64,000 bases of DNA from Kribbella caucasensis (GTDB lineage Bacteria; Actinomycetota; Actinomycetes; Propionibacteriales; Kribbellaceae), in contig NZ_SNWQ01000005.1 of assembly GCF_004361855.1 (NCBI RefSeq), forward strand, positions 227,610-291,609, in the 5' to 3' direction. The translations under genes and the position numbers were made by a program. Positions 35,358-43,042 of the stretch are shown here, one piece after another (position 1 is the first letter of the stretch; each line of letters opens with the position of its first letter). The notes under the pieces are model-generated. The model did not search any database. It saw nothing but the letters and a program-made list of their open reading frames with translations, and was not told the origin of the DNA.

Positions 35358-36998
35358 TTAGCAGGCCTTGTCCCACTCGCCGCATTCGTCGGCGACCTGA
35401 ACGGAGCGGGTCGTGTCGGGCGCGATGGCGGCGACGGGTGCCTGCGAGGTCCACGAGGCGAGGGTGACGCCGACCGCGTCCTCGACCGAGCGCGGGCTGA
35501 CCAGGTAGTTGTTGCTCATCATCGCGAACACCAGCTTGCGGCCGTCCCTGTCGGTGACGTAACCGGAAAGTGACGTCACGCCGGTGAGCGACCCGGTCTT
35601 GCCGTGCAGGTTGTCCGCCGCGGGCGTGTTCCGCATCCGGTTGCGCAGGGTCCCGCCGACGAATCGGTCCGGGTTGCCGGCAATCGGCAGGGCGTCGTAC
35701 CACTGCTGGAACCAAGGCTCCTTCTGCGCGGCCAGTAGGAGGTCGGTGATGCTGTCCGCCGTCACGTTGACCTTGCGGGACAGGCCGGACCCGTCGGACA
35801 GACGGATCGTGCTGGTGTCCACGCCGACGCTCTGCGCGTATTGCGTGGCGACGGCGAGGCCGGCGGACCAGCTTCCGTTCGCGGCGGCGACGGCCCCCAT
35901 CGCCTTGACCAGGGTCTCGGCGTGCATGTTGTTCGACAGCTTGAGGAACGGGGTCATCAGTTCGCCGACCGTCATCGACTCGTCCCGGGCGAGCTGCCGG
36001 GCCTGGTCGACCGGGGTCGCGCCGATCTTGATCCGGCCGTAGACCAGCACGCCCTGGGCAGCGAGTGCGCGCCGGAAGACGTCGGCGGCGTACACCTCGG
36101 GCTCCCAGACGGTCACCCACTCCACGCCGGCGGTCGTGTCGTCGACTGGGATCGAGCCGGTCACCCGGACGAGGTTGGTGCCGTGGTCGCGCTCGATGCT
36201 GAGCGTGTTCGCGGATCCGGCCGCGCCGGTGGTGGCGGTGTTGACGAGTTTGAGGACGCCGTTCGCGGGGACCAGGGTGAGCTTGACCGGCTTGCCGATC
36301 GCGGATCCGGGCAGGCTCTCGACGATCGCCGTACCGGAGTCGTAGTCGGCGTTCGGTGCGAGGGTCAGCGCGGAGATCTGGGCCGAGTAGTAGAACGGCT
36401 CGTCGTCCCAGGCCCAGCTGTCGCCGAGGCGGACGTGGTCGAAGTAGGTGTCGTCCGCGACCAGGTCGCCGTCGATCCGCTTCACCCCGGACTGCGCGAC
36501 CTGCTTGGCGAGGTCGACGTAGTCCGACTCGAGCGCGGTCGGGTCGCCGTATCCCTTCAGATAAAGGTCTCCGCGCAACTTGCCGTCCCGGACGGGCGCG
36601 GTCGCCAGAACGTCGGTGTGGAACCGGTAGTCCGGCCCGAGCGTGTGCATCGCGGCCGTCGACGAGAACAGCTTGGTGTTCGACGCTGGGAGCATCCGCG
36701 TCCCGCCGTTGCGGTCGTACACGGTCTCGCCGGTCGTCGCGTCCCGGACGACGAGGGCCACCTGCGACCCCTGGAACCGCGAGTCGCTCAGCAACGTGTC
36801 CAGCTGCTGCGGCAATCCAATCGCCTGCACGCCGACCTGCCCTCCGCCGACCTGCCCTGCGCCGACCTGTGCCGCGCCGACCTGCCCGACGCCGACCTGT
36901 GCTGTGCCGACCGGCTGGCTGACGAGCCCCGCGCTCGCCGCCACGGCCGCCGCGACAGCGACCACCCCACGCCGCGACATCCTTGGTAGAAATTTCAC
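35358..36998 (-). CDS. dacB: D-alanyl-D-alanine carboxypeptidase/endopeptidase (S13, DacB/PBP4)
   Basis: 546 residues. Signal peptide at the N-terminus (MSRRGVVAVAAAVAASAG...). The penicillin-binding motifs are intact: Ser106-x-x-Lys109 in PASNTKLFS, Ser355-x-Asn in LSNNMHAE, and Lys467-Thr-Gly in HGKTGSLTG. It would trim cell-wall peptides outside the membrane. Between the signal peptide and the catalytic domain (residues 32-57) lies a five-residue repeat (xxQVG five times) that looks like a coding minisatellite. The C-terminus ends DECGEWDKAC with two Cys that could pair. Confidence 0.93.
   Translation of the reverse strand: MKFLPRMSRRGVVAVAAAVAASAGLVSQPVGTAQVGVGQVGAAQVGAGQVGGGQVGVQAIGLPQQLDTLLSDSRFQGSQVALVVRDATTGETVYDRNGGTRMLPASNTKLFSSTAAMHTLGPDYRFHTDVLATAPVRDGKLRGDLYLKGYGDPTALESDYVDLAKQVAQSGVKRIDGDLVADDTYFDHVRLGDSWAWDDEPFYYSAQISALTLAPNADYDSGTAIVESLPGSAIGKPVKLTLVPANGVLKLVNTATTGAAGSANTLSIERDHGTNLVRVTGSIPVDDTTAGVEWVTVWEPEVYAADVFRRALAAQGVLVYGRIKIGATPVDQARQLARDESMTVGELMTPFLKLSNNMHAETLVKAMGAVAAANGSWSAGLAVATQYAQSVGVDTSTIRLSDGSGLSRKVNVTADSITDLLLAAQKEPWFQQWYDALPIAGNPDRFVGGTLRNRMRNTPAADNLHGKTGSLTGVTSLSGYVTDRDGRKLVFAMMSNNYLVSPRSVEDAVGVTLASWTSQAPVAAIAPDTTRSVQVADECGEWDKAC
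36828..36905 (-). repeat. 15-bp coding minisatellite in dacB
   Basis: Five near-identical 15-base units on the coding strand encode AQVG/GQVG pentapeptides (TAQVG, VGQVG, AAQVG, AGQVG, GGQVG). Differences are at the first two residues of each unit. It makes a flexible linker after the signal peptide. Confidence 0.8.
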
Positions 36999-37265
36999 AA
37001 GAACTCCAACCCCTCAGGCGGAAACCAACAAGCGGAGTCAACACCCGCGCGAGCCTGCGGTCCAGCGATCAGCCCAGGTTCCTGTGCAGCTCGACATGAG
37101 GTAGTGCCCAAACCGAACCCCCGGACCCCTCCCGCCCCGTGGGGGAGCGCCTATACGTACATGACTACGTCCTGTCGAGCTGCACGCGGCTGAGCTCTCG
37201 CGCGTCAGGTGAATCGATGGAAAAGTTCGGCGCGACAGGTTCCGCCCCACCTGAGGAGTTGTGTG

Positions 37266-38570
37266 ATGCGCAGACGAATTCTGGCGGTGATGACTGTCCT
37301 GGCCGCGCTGGTGGTTTCGGTACCGGCGGCGGCCGGGGAGCTGAAGACGACAGCGGCGGTGTTTCCGGGTGTGGTGATCGGGGAGGACTTCCCGGATCCG
37401 GACGTGTTCCAGCACAACGGCACCTGGTACGCCTACTCGACGAACAACGGCCGCGGGCATGTGCCGGTGGCGAGCGCGCCGGCCGCGAACGGCCCATGGA
37501 CGATCCGCGGCGACGCGATGCCAGGCGGCCCGTCGGCTGGCTGGGCGCAATCGGGCCGCACCTGGGCACCCGATGTCCACCCGAACCCGGACGGCAGTTT
37601 CACCCTCACGTACACGGCCTGGCACAAGGCGTCCGGGAGGCAGTGCATCGGCGTAGCGACCGCGAGCTCGCCGCTTGGCCCGTTCACCCCGGTCGGGAGC
37701 CAGCCGCTGATCTGCCCGCTCGACCTCGGCGGCGCGATCGACGCCAACACCTTCGTCGCCAACGACGGCACCCGGTACCTGGTGTGGAAGAACGACGGCA
37801 ACGCGATCGGCGTGAACTCCACCCTCTGGCTGACCCGTACGGCGAACAACGGCACCACGCTCGTGAGCGGCAATACCGCGTTGCTCTCGTCCAGCGGCGT
37901 CATCGAGGCGCCGGATCTGGTCCAGCGCGGCAGCCAGTTCGTCCTGTTCTTCTCCGGCGGCGGGTACACCGACTGCAACTACCTCACCTCGTACGCGACC
38001 TCGCCGTCGCTCACAGGCCCGTGGACCATCGCGTACCGGCCCCTCATGACCACGGCCAGCTTCGACAACCACGTCTGCGGCCCGGGCGGCGCCGACTTCA
38101 CCAGCGACAAGGTCTTCCTGCACGGCTGGGTGAACGGCTCGAGACACCTGTACGTCGCCGACCTCGGCTGGGCGAACGACTTCCCGGTGGTCCGCGGCAG
38201 CCGGGTCCGTACCGAGGCCGAACGCGGCACCCTCAACCACTGCGTCGTCCGGACAGGCGCGGCGGGGGCCTCCCAGGGCGCGGTCGCGGCGTATATCGAC
38301 TACGCCGACTCTTGGGTGGAGAACACCGTGTACGCACCACGTGCGGGCGGCTACACTCTGTGGGTCGGCTACGCGAACGGAACCAGCACCACCGCCAGCC
38401 ACGGCGTGGTTGTCAACGGCAACAACCAGGGCGCGGTCAGCTACCCCGTGACCGGCTGGGACAACTGGCAGCAGACCTCGGCCCCGATCACCCTGAACGA
38501 AGGCTGGAACACCATCCGGCTGACCAAGGGCAACTCCTATACCGAGGTGGACTACCTCGAGCTCCAGTGA
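37266..38570 (+). CDS. Secreted glycoside hydrolase family 43 with C-terminal CBM
   Basis: 434 residues from ATG 37266 (GAGGAG eight bases before). Signal peptide 1-23 ends in AAAG. A five-blade propeller (about residues 35-310) has catalytic acids in DFPDPDVF (Asp44/46), GGAIDANTFV (Asp that tunes the pKa) and VIEAPDLV (Glu214). A C-terminal beta-sandwich (about 315-434, EAERGTLNHCVVRTG...YTEVDYLELQ) is a CBM6/CBM35-type module. GH43 enzymes act on arabinose- or xylose-containing polysaccharides. The upstream 266 bases hold no other gene. It would be secreted to degrade plant material; the exact sugar is unknown. Confidence 0.9.
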   Translation: MRRRILAVMTVLAALVVSVPAAAGELKTTAAVFPGVVIGEDFPDPDVFQHNGTWYAYSTNNGRGHVPVASAPAANGPWTIRGDAMPGGPSAGWAQSGRTWAPDVHPNPDGSFTLTYTAWHKASGRQCIGVATASSPLGPFTPVGSQPLICPLDLGGAIDANTFVANDGTRYLVWKNDGNAIGVNSTLWLTRTANNGTTLVSGNTALLSSSGVIEAPDLVQRGSQFVLFFSGGGYTDCNYLTSYATSPSLTGPWTIAYRPLMTTASFDNHVCGPGGADFTSDKVFLHGWVNGSRHLYVADLGWANDFPVVRGSRVRTEAERGTLNHCVVRTGAAGASQGAVAAYIDYADSWVENTVYAPRAGGYTLWVGYANGTSTTASHGVVVNGNNQGAVSYPVTGWDNWQQTSAPITLNEGWNTIRLTKGNSYTEVDYLELQ

Positions 38571-38576
38571 GGTTCA

Positions 38577-38609
38577 GGGCGCCCGGAGTCGGGGATGACC
38601 CGGGCGCCC
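38577..38609 (+). terminator. Hairpin terminator after the GH43 gene
   Basis: A perfect 10-bp stem (GGGCGCCCGG at 38577-38586 with 38600-38609) around a 13-base loop, seven bases after the GH43 stop codon. Confidence 0.65.
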
Positions 38610-38689
38610 ACCCCGTTCGGACCCGGGAAGCACCCGTCCGCCGCGTGGCGCAGTAGCAGCGCTGTCGGCGTTGCCTCGTACTCTCGGAG

Positions 38690-40909
38690 ATGCACTACCG
38701 CACTCGAACGGGAGTCCGAAGGTTGGCAAAACCACCTGAACAGGTCTCCGGCGACCGGCGCCGGCTGCCGATCCAGCTGAGCCTGCGCCGTACCACGGTC
38801 GGCCTGCAGGCGCTGCTGTACGGCGGCCTGGCGTCCCTGGTCTCGCTGGTCATCACCTTCTGGACGCTGCCGCAGATCAGCAGCGACGGCACCGTGCCGG
38901 TACTGCGGCTGGCCGTGCTGCTCGCTGTGATCGGGCTGCTGATGCGCTGGCTGCTGGCCGCGATCGCGCTGCTGATCGGGTCCATCGGCGTCCTGGTCGG
39001 CGGGTTGTTGTCCCAATTCGGCGTCGTGTACCTGGGCATCACCCTTGACCCGGGGGTCAACCTGCACGGTGGCGTCGAGGCGGTGTGGCTGGTGTCGATC
39101 GTGATGTCGTCGGTGAGCGCCTTCGTCGGCTGGGTCGCATACGCCGGCAGCGACGACGCGTATGCGGCCGAGGTGATGCGCGGGGTACGCCGGAAGGCGC
39201 GGCGGATCCAGCCGGCACCGAAGACCGGGATGCTGATCATCCAGCTCGATGGGTTGTCGGCGCCGCTGCTGAACTGGATGGTGCTGTCCGGCAACCTGCC
39301 CCACCTCGGTGGCTGGATCCGGGACGGCAGCCACTCGCTGGTCGGTTGGCACACCGGAGTCCCGGCCACCACCCCGGCGAGCCAGGCGGGCATCCTGCAC
39401 GGCGGTTCCGGTCAGATCCCGGCCTTCCGGTGGTACGAGAAGGAGACCGGCCGGGTGATGGTGACCAACCGTGGCCGGGACGCGGCCGAGCTGGAGAAGC
39501 GGATGTCGGACGGCCGCGGCCTGCTCGCCGACGGCGGGGTCAGCATCAGCAACAACTGGTCCGGCGACGCGCCGAACTCGATGCTCGTGTTCAGCCGAGC
39601 CGCGCTGCCGCCGACCCGGAGCCGCGGTTACGTGCGGTTCTTCTCCAGTCCGCAGGGTGCCGCCCGCGGTCTGGTGCTGTGCGTCGCCGAGATGGTGAAG
39701 GAGCTCCACCAGGCCCGCCGGCAGCGCCGCCGCAAGCTGGTCCCGCGGGTCAAGCGCGGCGGTTCGTACATCTTCCTGCGCGCCGTCTCGAACGTGCTGC
39801 TCCGCGATCTCAACGTCTCGCTGATCACCGACGAACTGGTCAACGGCACCCCGGTGATCTACTGCGACTTCGTCGACTACGACGAGGTCGCCCACCACGC
39901 CGGCCCGACCCGGCCGGAGTCCCTGCAGACGCTGGAGGGACTGGACCGGGTGCTCGGCGCGCTGAAGCGGATCATCGAGATCCTGCCGCACTCGTACGAG
40001 ATCGTCGTGCTGTCCGACCACGGCCAGAGCCAGGGCTCGACCTTCCTGCAGCGGTACGGGCGGACTCTGCCGCAGGTGGTCGACGACCTGGTCGACACCA
40101 CCAAGGAGCCGGTCGCGGCGGTCGGTAAGTCCGAGGGCTGGGGTCCGGTGAACGCGTTCCTGACCGAGCTCAGCCTGCGCCGCAGCGTGGCCGGCGCGGT
40201 CACCCGGAAGACCTTCCACGGCAAGGCGTCGCGCGGCGAGGTCGAGCTCGGGCCGGCCGACTGCGATCCGCCGGTCGCCGCCGACGAGCAGATGGTGGTC
40301 ACCTCGTCCGGCAACCTGGCGCTGATCTACCTCGCGACCACGCCCGGCCGGGTCCCGCTGGAGGAGATCGAGCTGCTTCATCCGCGGTTGATCCCGGGAC
40401 TGGCGACCCATCCGGGGATCGGGTTCGTCGTGGTCGACTCGCTGGCCGAGGGGCCGGTCGCGATCGGTCGCGCCGGAGTCCGCGTACTCCGGACCGGGCG
40501 GATCGAAGGAATCGACCCGCTCGCGGAGTACGGGGCGCAGGCGGCGGCGTCGATGCTGCGGCATGCGGAGATGCCGAACAACGGCGACATAGTCGTGATC
40601 AGCCGGCTGGACGAGTACACCCACGAGGTCGCGGCCTTCGAGGAACTGGTCGGCTGCCACGGCGGAATTGGCGGCTGGCAGACCGAGGCCGTACTGGTGC
40701 ACCCGCGCCGCTGGATCGTCGACGAGCCTCCCGTAGGCTCCGACGCGGTGCACGAGCTGCTGATCGGCTGGCTCGACCAGCTCGGCCAGCGCAGGCACCC
40801 GGCCGAGCTCACGCAAGCCGACGGGCACTTCCCGGACAGCCGGCTGACCACCGGCAGGCGGGCAGGGGAGCGCGTGCCCAGCCCGTCGGATGCGAGCGTG
40901 GAGGCCTGA
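38690..40909 (+). CDS. Membrane-anchored alkaline phosphatase-superfamily phosphodiesterase
   Basis: 739 residues. Four hydrophobic segments in residues 35-160, then an alkaline phosphatase-superfamily domain. Metal-binding residues are in LIIQLDGLSAP (Asp) and PATTPASQAG (nucleophile Thr), with HHAGPTRPES and LSDHGQSQG further on. The start could instead be TTG 38723, which has GGAG at eight bases; ATG 38690 has its GGAG directly adjacent. The first 160 residues resemble phage-holin-like or lipid-linked anchors. It heads a three-gene run with an MBL hydrolase and a DedA protein, suggesting work on a lipid phosphate or a cell-envelope polymer. Confidence 0.78.
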   Translation: MHYRTRTGVRRLAKPPEQVSGDRRRLPIQLSLRRTTVGLQALLYGGLASLVSLVITFWTLPQISSDGTVPVLRLAVLLAVIGLLMRWLLAAIALLIGSIGVLVGGLLSQFGVVYLGITLDPGVNLHGGVEAVWLVSIVMSSVSAFVGWVAYAGSDDAYAAEVMRGVRRKARRIQPAPKTGMLIIQLDGLSAPLLNWMVLSGNLPHLGGWIRDGSHSLVGWHTGVPATTPASQAGILHGGSGQIPAFRWYEKETGRVMVTNRGRDAAELEKRMSDGRGLLADGGVSISNNWSGDAPNSMLVFSRAALPPTRSRGYVRFFSSPQGAARGLVLCVAEMVKELHQARRQRRRKLVPRVKRGGSYIFLRAVSNVLLRDLNVSLITDELVNGTPVIYCDFVDYDEVAHHAGPTRPESLQTLEGLDRVLGALKRIIEILPHSYEIVVLSDHGQSQGSTFLQRYGRTLPQVVDDLVDTTKEPVAAVGKSEGWGPVNAFLTELSLRRSVAGAVTRKTFHGKASRGEVELGPADCDPPVAADEQMVVTSSGNLALIYLATTPGRVPLEEIELLHPRLIPGLATHPGIGFVVVDSLAEGPVAIGRAGVRVLRTGRIEGIDPLAEYGAQAAASMLRHAEMPNNGDIVVISRLDEYTHEVAAFEELVGCHGGIGGWQTEAVLVHPRRWIVDEPPVGSDAVHELLIGWLDQLGQRRHPAELTQADGHFPDSRLTTGRRAGERVPSPSDASVEA

Positions 40910-40912
40910 GGC

Positions 40913-41680
40913 GTGCGGATCACCTGGTGGGGGCACAGCACCACCACCATCGAGGAGAACGGCACGCGGTTGCTCACCGACCCCGTGCTGACCTCCCGGA
41001 TCGCCCATCTGCGCCGCCGTCGCGGTCCCGCGCCGCTCCCGGAGGCCGCCGACTGCGACGCGATCCTGGTCTCCCATATGCACGCCGACCACTTGCACCT
41101 GACCTCGCTCCAGCTGGTCGCTCCAGGAGCCGCGCTCGTCGTACCGCGCGGTGCCGCGAAGCTGATCGAGAACGAGTGCGGCAAGGAGTTCTCGGACCGC
41201 TGCATCGAGGTTGCGCCGGGCAACCAGATCCGGATCGGCGGGCTGGATGTCACCGCCGTGACGGCGCACCATGACGGCCGCCGGTTGCCCTGGTCCTCGT
41301 ACGCCGGACCTGCGCTCGGCTACCGGATCGAGGGTTCGCCGAGCGTCTGGTTCGCCGGCGACACCGACCTGTACGACGGACTGGCGGCGGAGACGGGCCC
41401 CGTTGATCTCGCGCTGGTACCGGTCGGCGGCTGGGGGCCGTCGCTCGGGGCGGGGCACCTCGATTCGGAGCAGGCTGCGGAGGCGGTTCGGCGGGTGCAG
41501 GCCAAGGTCGCCATACCGGTGCACTTCGGGACGTTCTGGCCGATCGGGTGCGACTGGCTCAAGCCGGAGATGTTCCTGCCGCCGGGGGAGAGGTTCAAGG
41601 TCGCGATGGCCGAGCTTGATCCGGCCGTGAAGGTGGAGCTGCTGGCGCCTGGGGAGTCGGCGGAGGTGGTGCACCGATGA
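40913..41680 (+). CDS. MBL-fold metallo-hydrolase
   Basis: 255 residues from GTG 40913, three bases after the previous stop codon. HMHADH is the zinc motif; further ligands are in FAGDTDLY and PVHFGTFWP. The sequence starts MRITWWGHSTTTIEENGTRLLTDPVLT, which resembles NAPE-PLD-like and UlaG-like hydrolases that cleave phosphodiester or lactone bonds. Its place between a phosphodiesterase and a DedA protein supports a lipid-phosphate substrate. It overlaps the next gene by four bases. Confidence 0.85.
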   Translation: MRITWWGHSTTTIEENGTRLLTDPVLTSRIAHLRRRRGPAPLPEAADCDAILVSHMHADHLHLTSLQLVAPGAALVVPRGAAKLIENECGKEFSDRCIEVAPGNQIRIGGLDVTAVTAHHDGRRLPWSSYAGPALGYRIEGSPSVWFAGDTDLYDGLAAETGPVDLALVPVGGWGPSLGAGHLDSEQAAEAVRRVQAKVAIPVHFGTFWPIGCDWLKPEMFLPPGERFKVAMAELDPAVKVELLAPGESAEVVHR

Positions 41681-42294
41681 GTGGTGAGCCGCGGTTCGAC
41701 CTGTGGTACCTCGTCGTGCTCGCCGGTGCGGTCCTGCTCGGCGCGGTGCTGCCCGTTCTCCCGACCGGTGCCGCCGTTTCGGCGGGCGCGGTACTGGCCT
41801 CCCACAGCAATCCGATCGGCCTCGTCGGGGTGCTGATCGCCGGTGCGGGCGGGGCGTATCTGGGCGACTTGATCGTGTACGCCGGGTGCCGGGCCGGCGG
41901 GGAAGGTCTGGCCAAGCGGATCGGATGGCTCCGCGACAACGCCTCGCTGGACGTGCTCCGCCAGCGGCTCGCGGAGCGTGAGATCACCGTGTTGCTGACG
42001 TCGAGGCTGATTCCCGGGGGACGGGTGCCGGTGTTGCTCGCGGCCGGGCTGGCGGGGTATCCGTGGCAGCGGTTCGCCTTGGTGGACCTGACGGCGTCGT
42101 CGTTGTGGGCGGCGGTCTACATGGCGATCGGGCTGCTCGGGTATGCGCTGTTCGACGAGCCGTGGCAGGGGGTCGTGGCCGCGATCGTGCTGGTGCTGCT
42201 GACGACGGTGATCAGCAGCGTGGTCCAGCGGATCCGCCGCCGCCGGAAGGAAGCGGGCGGTCCGTCTGGAGAGCCGGTCCCAGACGCCGAATGA
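41677..42294 (+). CDS. DedA-family membrane protein (VTT domain)
   Basis: 205 residues with several membrane segments. The motif LTSRLIPGGRVPVLLAAGLAGYPWQRFALVDLTASSLWAAVYMAIG, including the conserved Arg and Gly-rich reentrant loop, is typical of DedA/VTT proteins. Members act as lipid scramblases or lipid-carrier translocases (for example for undecaprenyl phosphate). It completes the operon with the phosphodiesterase and MBL genes. The last 14 bases of the gene occur again at the end of the converging gene. Confidence 0.88.
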   Translation: MSGEPRFDLWYLVVLAGAVLLGAVLPVLPTGAAVSAGAVLASHSNPIGLVGVLIAGAGGAYLGDLIVYAGCRAGGEGLAKRIGWLRDNASLDVLRQRLAEREITVLLTSRLIPGGRVPVLLAAGLAGYPWQRFALVDLTASSLWAAVYMAIGLLGYALFDEPWQGVVAAIVLVLLTTVISSVVQRIRRRRKEAGGPSGEPVPDAE

Positions 42295-42320
42295 CCCCGT
42301 TTTGCTCAGACGCCGAATGA
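42281..42320. repeat. 14-bp direct repeat at a convergent gene junction
   Basis: CAGACGCCGAATGA occurs at 42281-42294 (end of the DedA gene, stop included) and again at 42307-42320 (within the last codons of the converging TIGR03085-like gene), with starts 26 bases apart. It parallels the 27-bp duplication at 20407-20470. Confidence 0.75.
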
Positions 42321-42947
42321 GGTGGTTCGGAGGCGCTCGACCAGGTCCGCGTCGCCGTCGAGGTCGACCTGGGCGACCGACTGGCGGCCGAAGCAGAAGA
42401 GGACCAGCTCGGCCGGTTCACCCGTGATCGTGACCGAACCCTGTCCCGTCGGCTTCTTGGCGACCGACTCGCGGCCGTCCGGCAGGCGTAGTACGAGACC
42501 GCTGGGCGCCTTCCGGGTCATGCCCTTCGCGGCGAGCCGGACCGCCTTCCACAGGCCGTCCTGCTGTTCGGCCGGAAGCTGCCGGGGCTGCCAATCGGGC
42601 TGAGCGCGCCGGACATCCTCATGGTGGACGAAGTACTCGGTCGTGTTGAGATTGTGGCCGAGCCCGGGGAACGAATAGATCGAGAACGTCGGCGGCCCGG
42701 TGCGGACCTTGTCGACGATCTCCGTGAAGGAGTAGCGCGCCTTCGCTTGCGCCATCCGCCGCTCGGTGGTGTCCGACAGCGCCGGAATCATGATCCCCGG
42801 CCCAGCCATCGGATCGGCCTCGCGCACATGCAGATGAACGGCCAGATCGTACGTCGTCCACCCCTCGCACAGAGTCGGCCGATCAGGGCCGAGCTGGTCC
42901 AGCAGATCACACAGAGCAAGTCTCTCTACCCGGCTGTAGTCCGTCAC
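42306..42947 (-). CDS. TIGR03085-family metal-binding protein (DinB/MDMPI-like)
   Basis: 213 residues. The N-terminus (RVERLALCDLLDQLGPDRPTLCEGWTTYDLAVHLHVRE) and the core TTEYFVHHEDVRRAQPDWQPR match a family of actinobacterial proteins related to mycothiol-dependent maleylpyruvate isomerase. His residues in DLAVHL and FVHHED would hold the metal. Function is unproven; mycothiol-linked detoxification is a family-level guess. It converges on the DedA gene. Confidence 0.85.
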   Translation of the reverse strand: MTDYSRVERLALCDLLDQLGPDRPTLCEGWTTYDLAVHLHVREADPMAGPGIMIPALSDTTERRMAQAKARYSFTEIVDKVRTGPPTFSIYSFPGLGHNLNTTEYFVHHEDVRRAQPDWQPRQLPAEQQDGLWKAVRLAAKGMTRKAPSGLVLRLPDGRESVAKKPTGQGSVTITGEPAELVLFCFGRQSVAQVDLDGDADLVERLRTTSFGV

Positions 42948-43042
42948 AACTCGATCGTAGTTGTCGGCGCCCAGTGGCAGAATGTCAATCGTTGTCAGCC
43001 CTGTGGCTGGTGATCGCCCCTGACACTGTTGTCGCCGAAAGG

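Noticed and set aside
38552..41674. A 1040-codon open frame on the minus strand
   Set aside because: It lies antisense to the phosphodiesterase and MBL genes, has no family resemblance, and is rich in Arg/Asp/Gly as expected of an antisense frame in GC-rich DNA.
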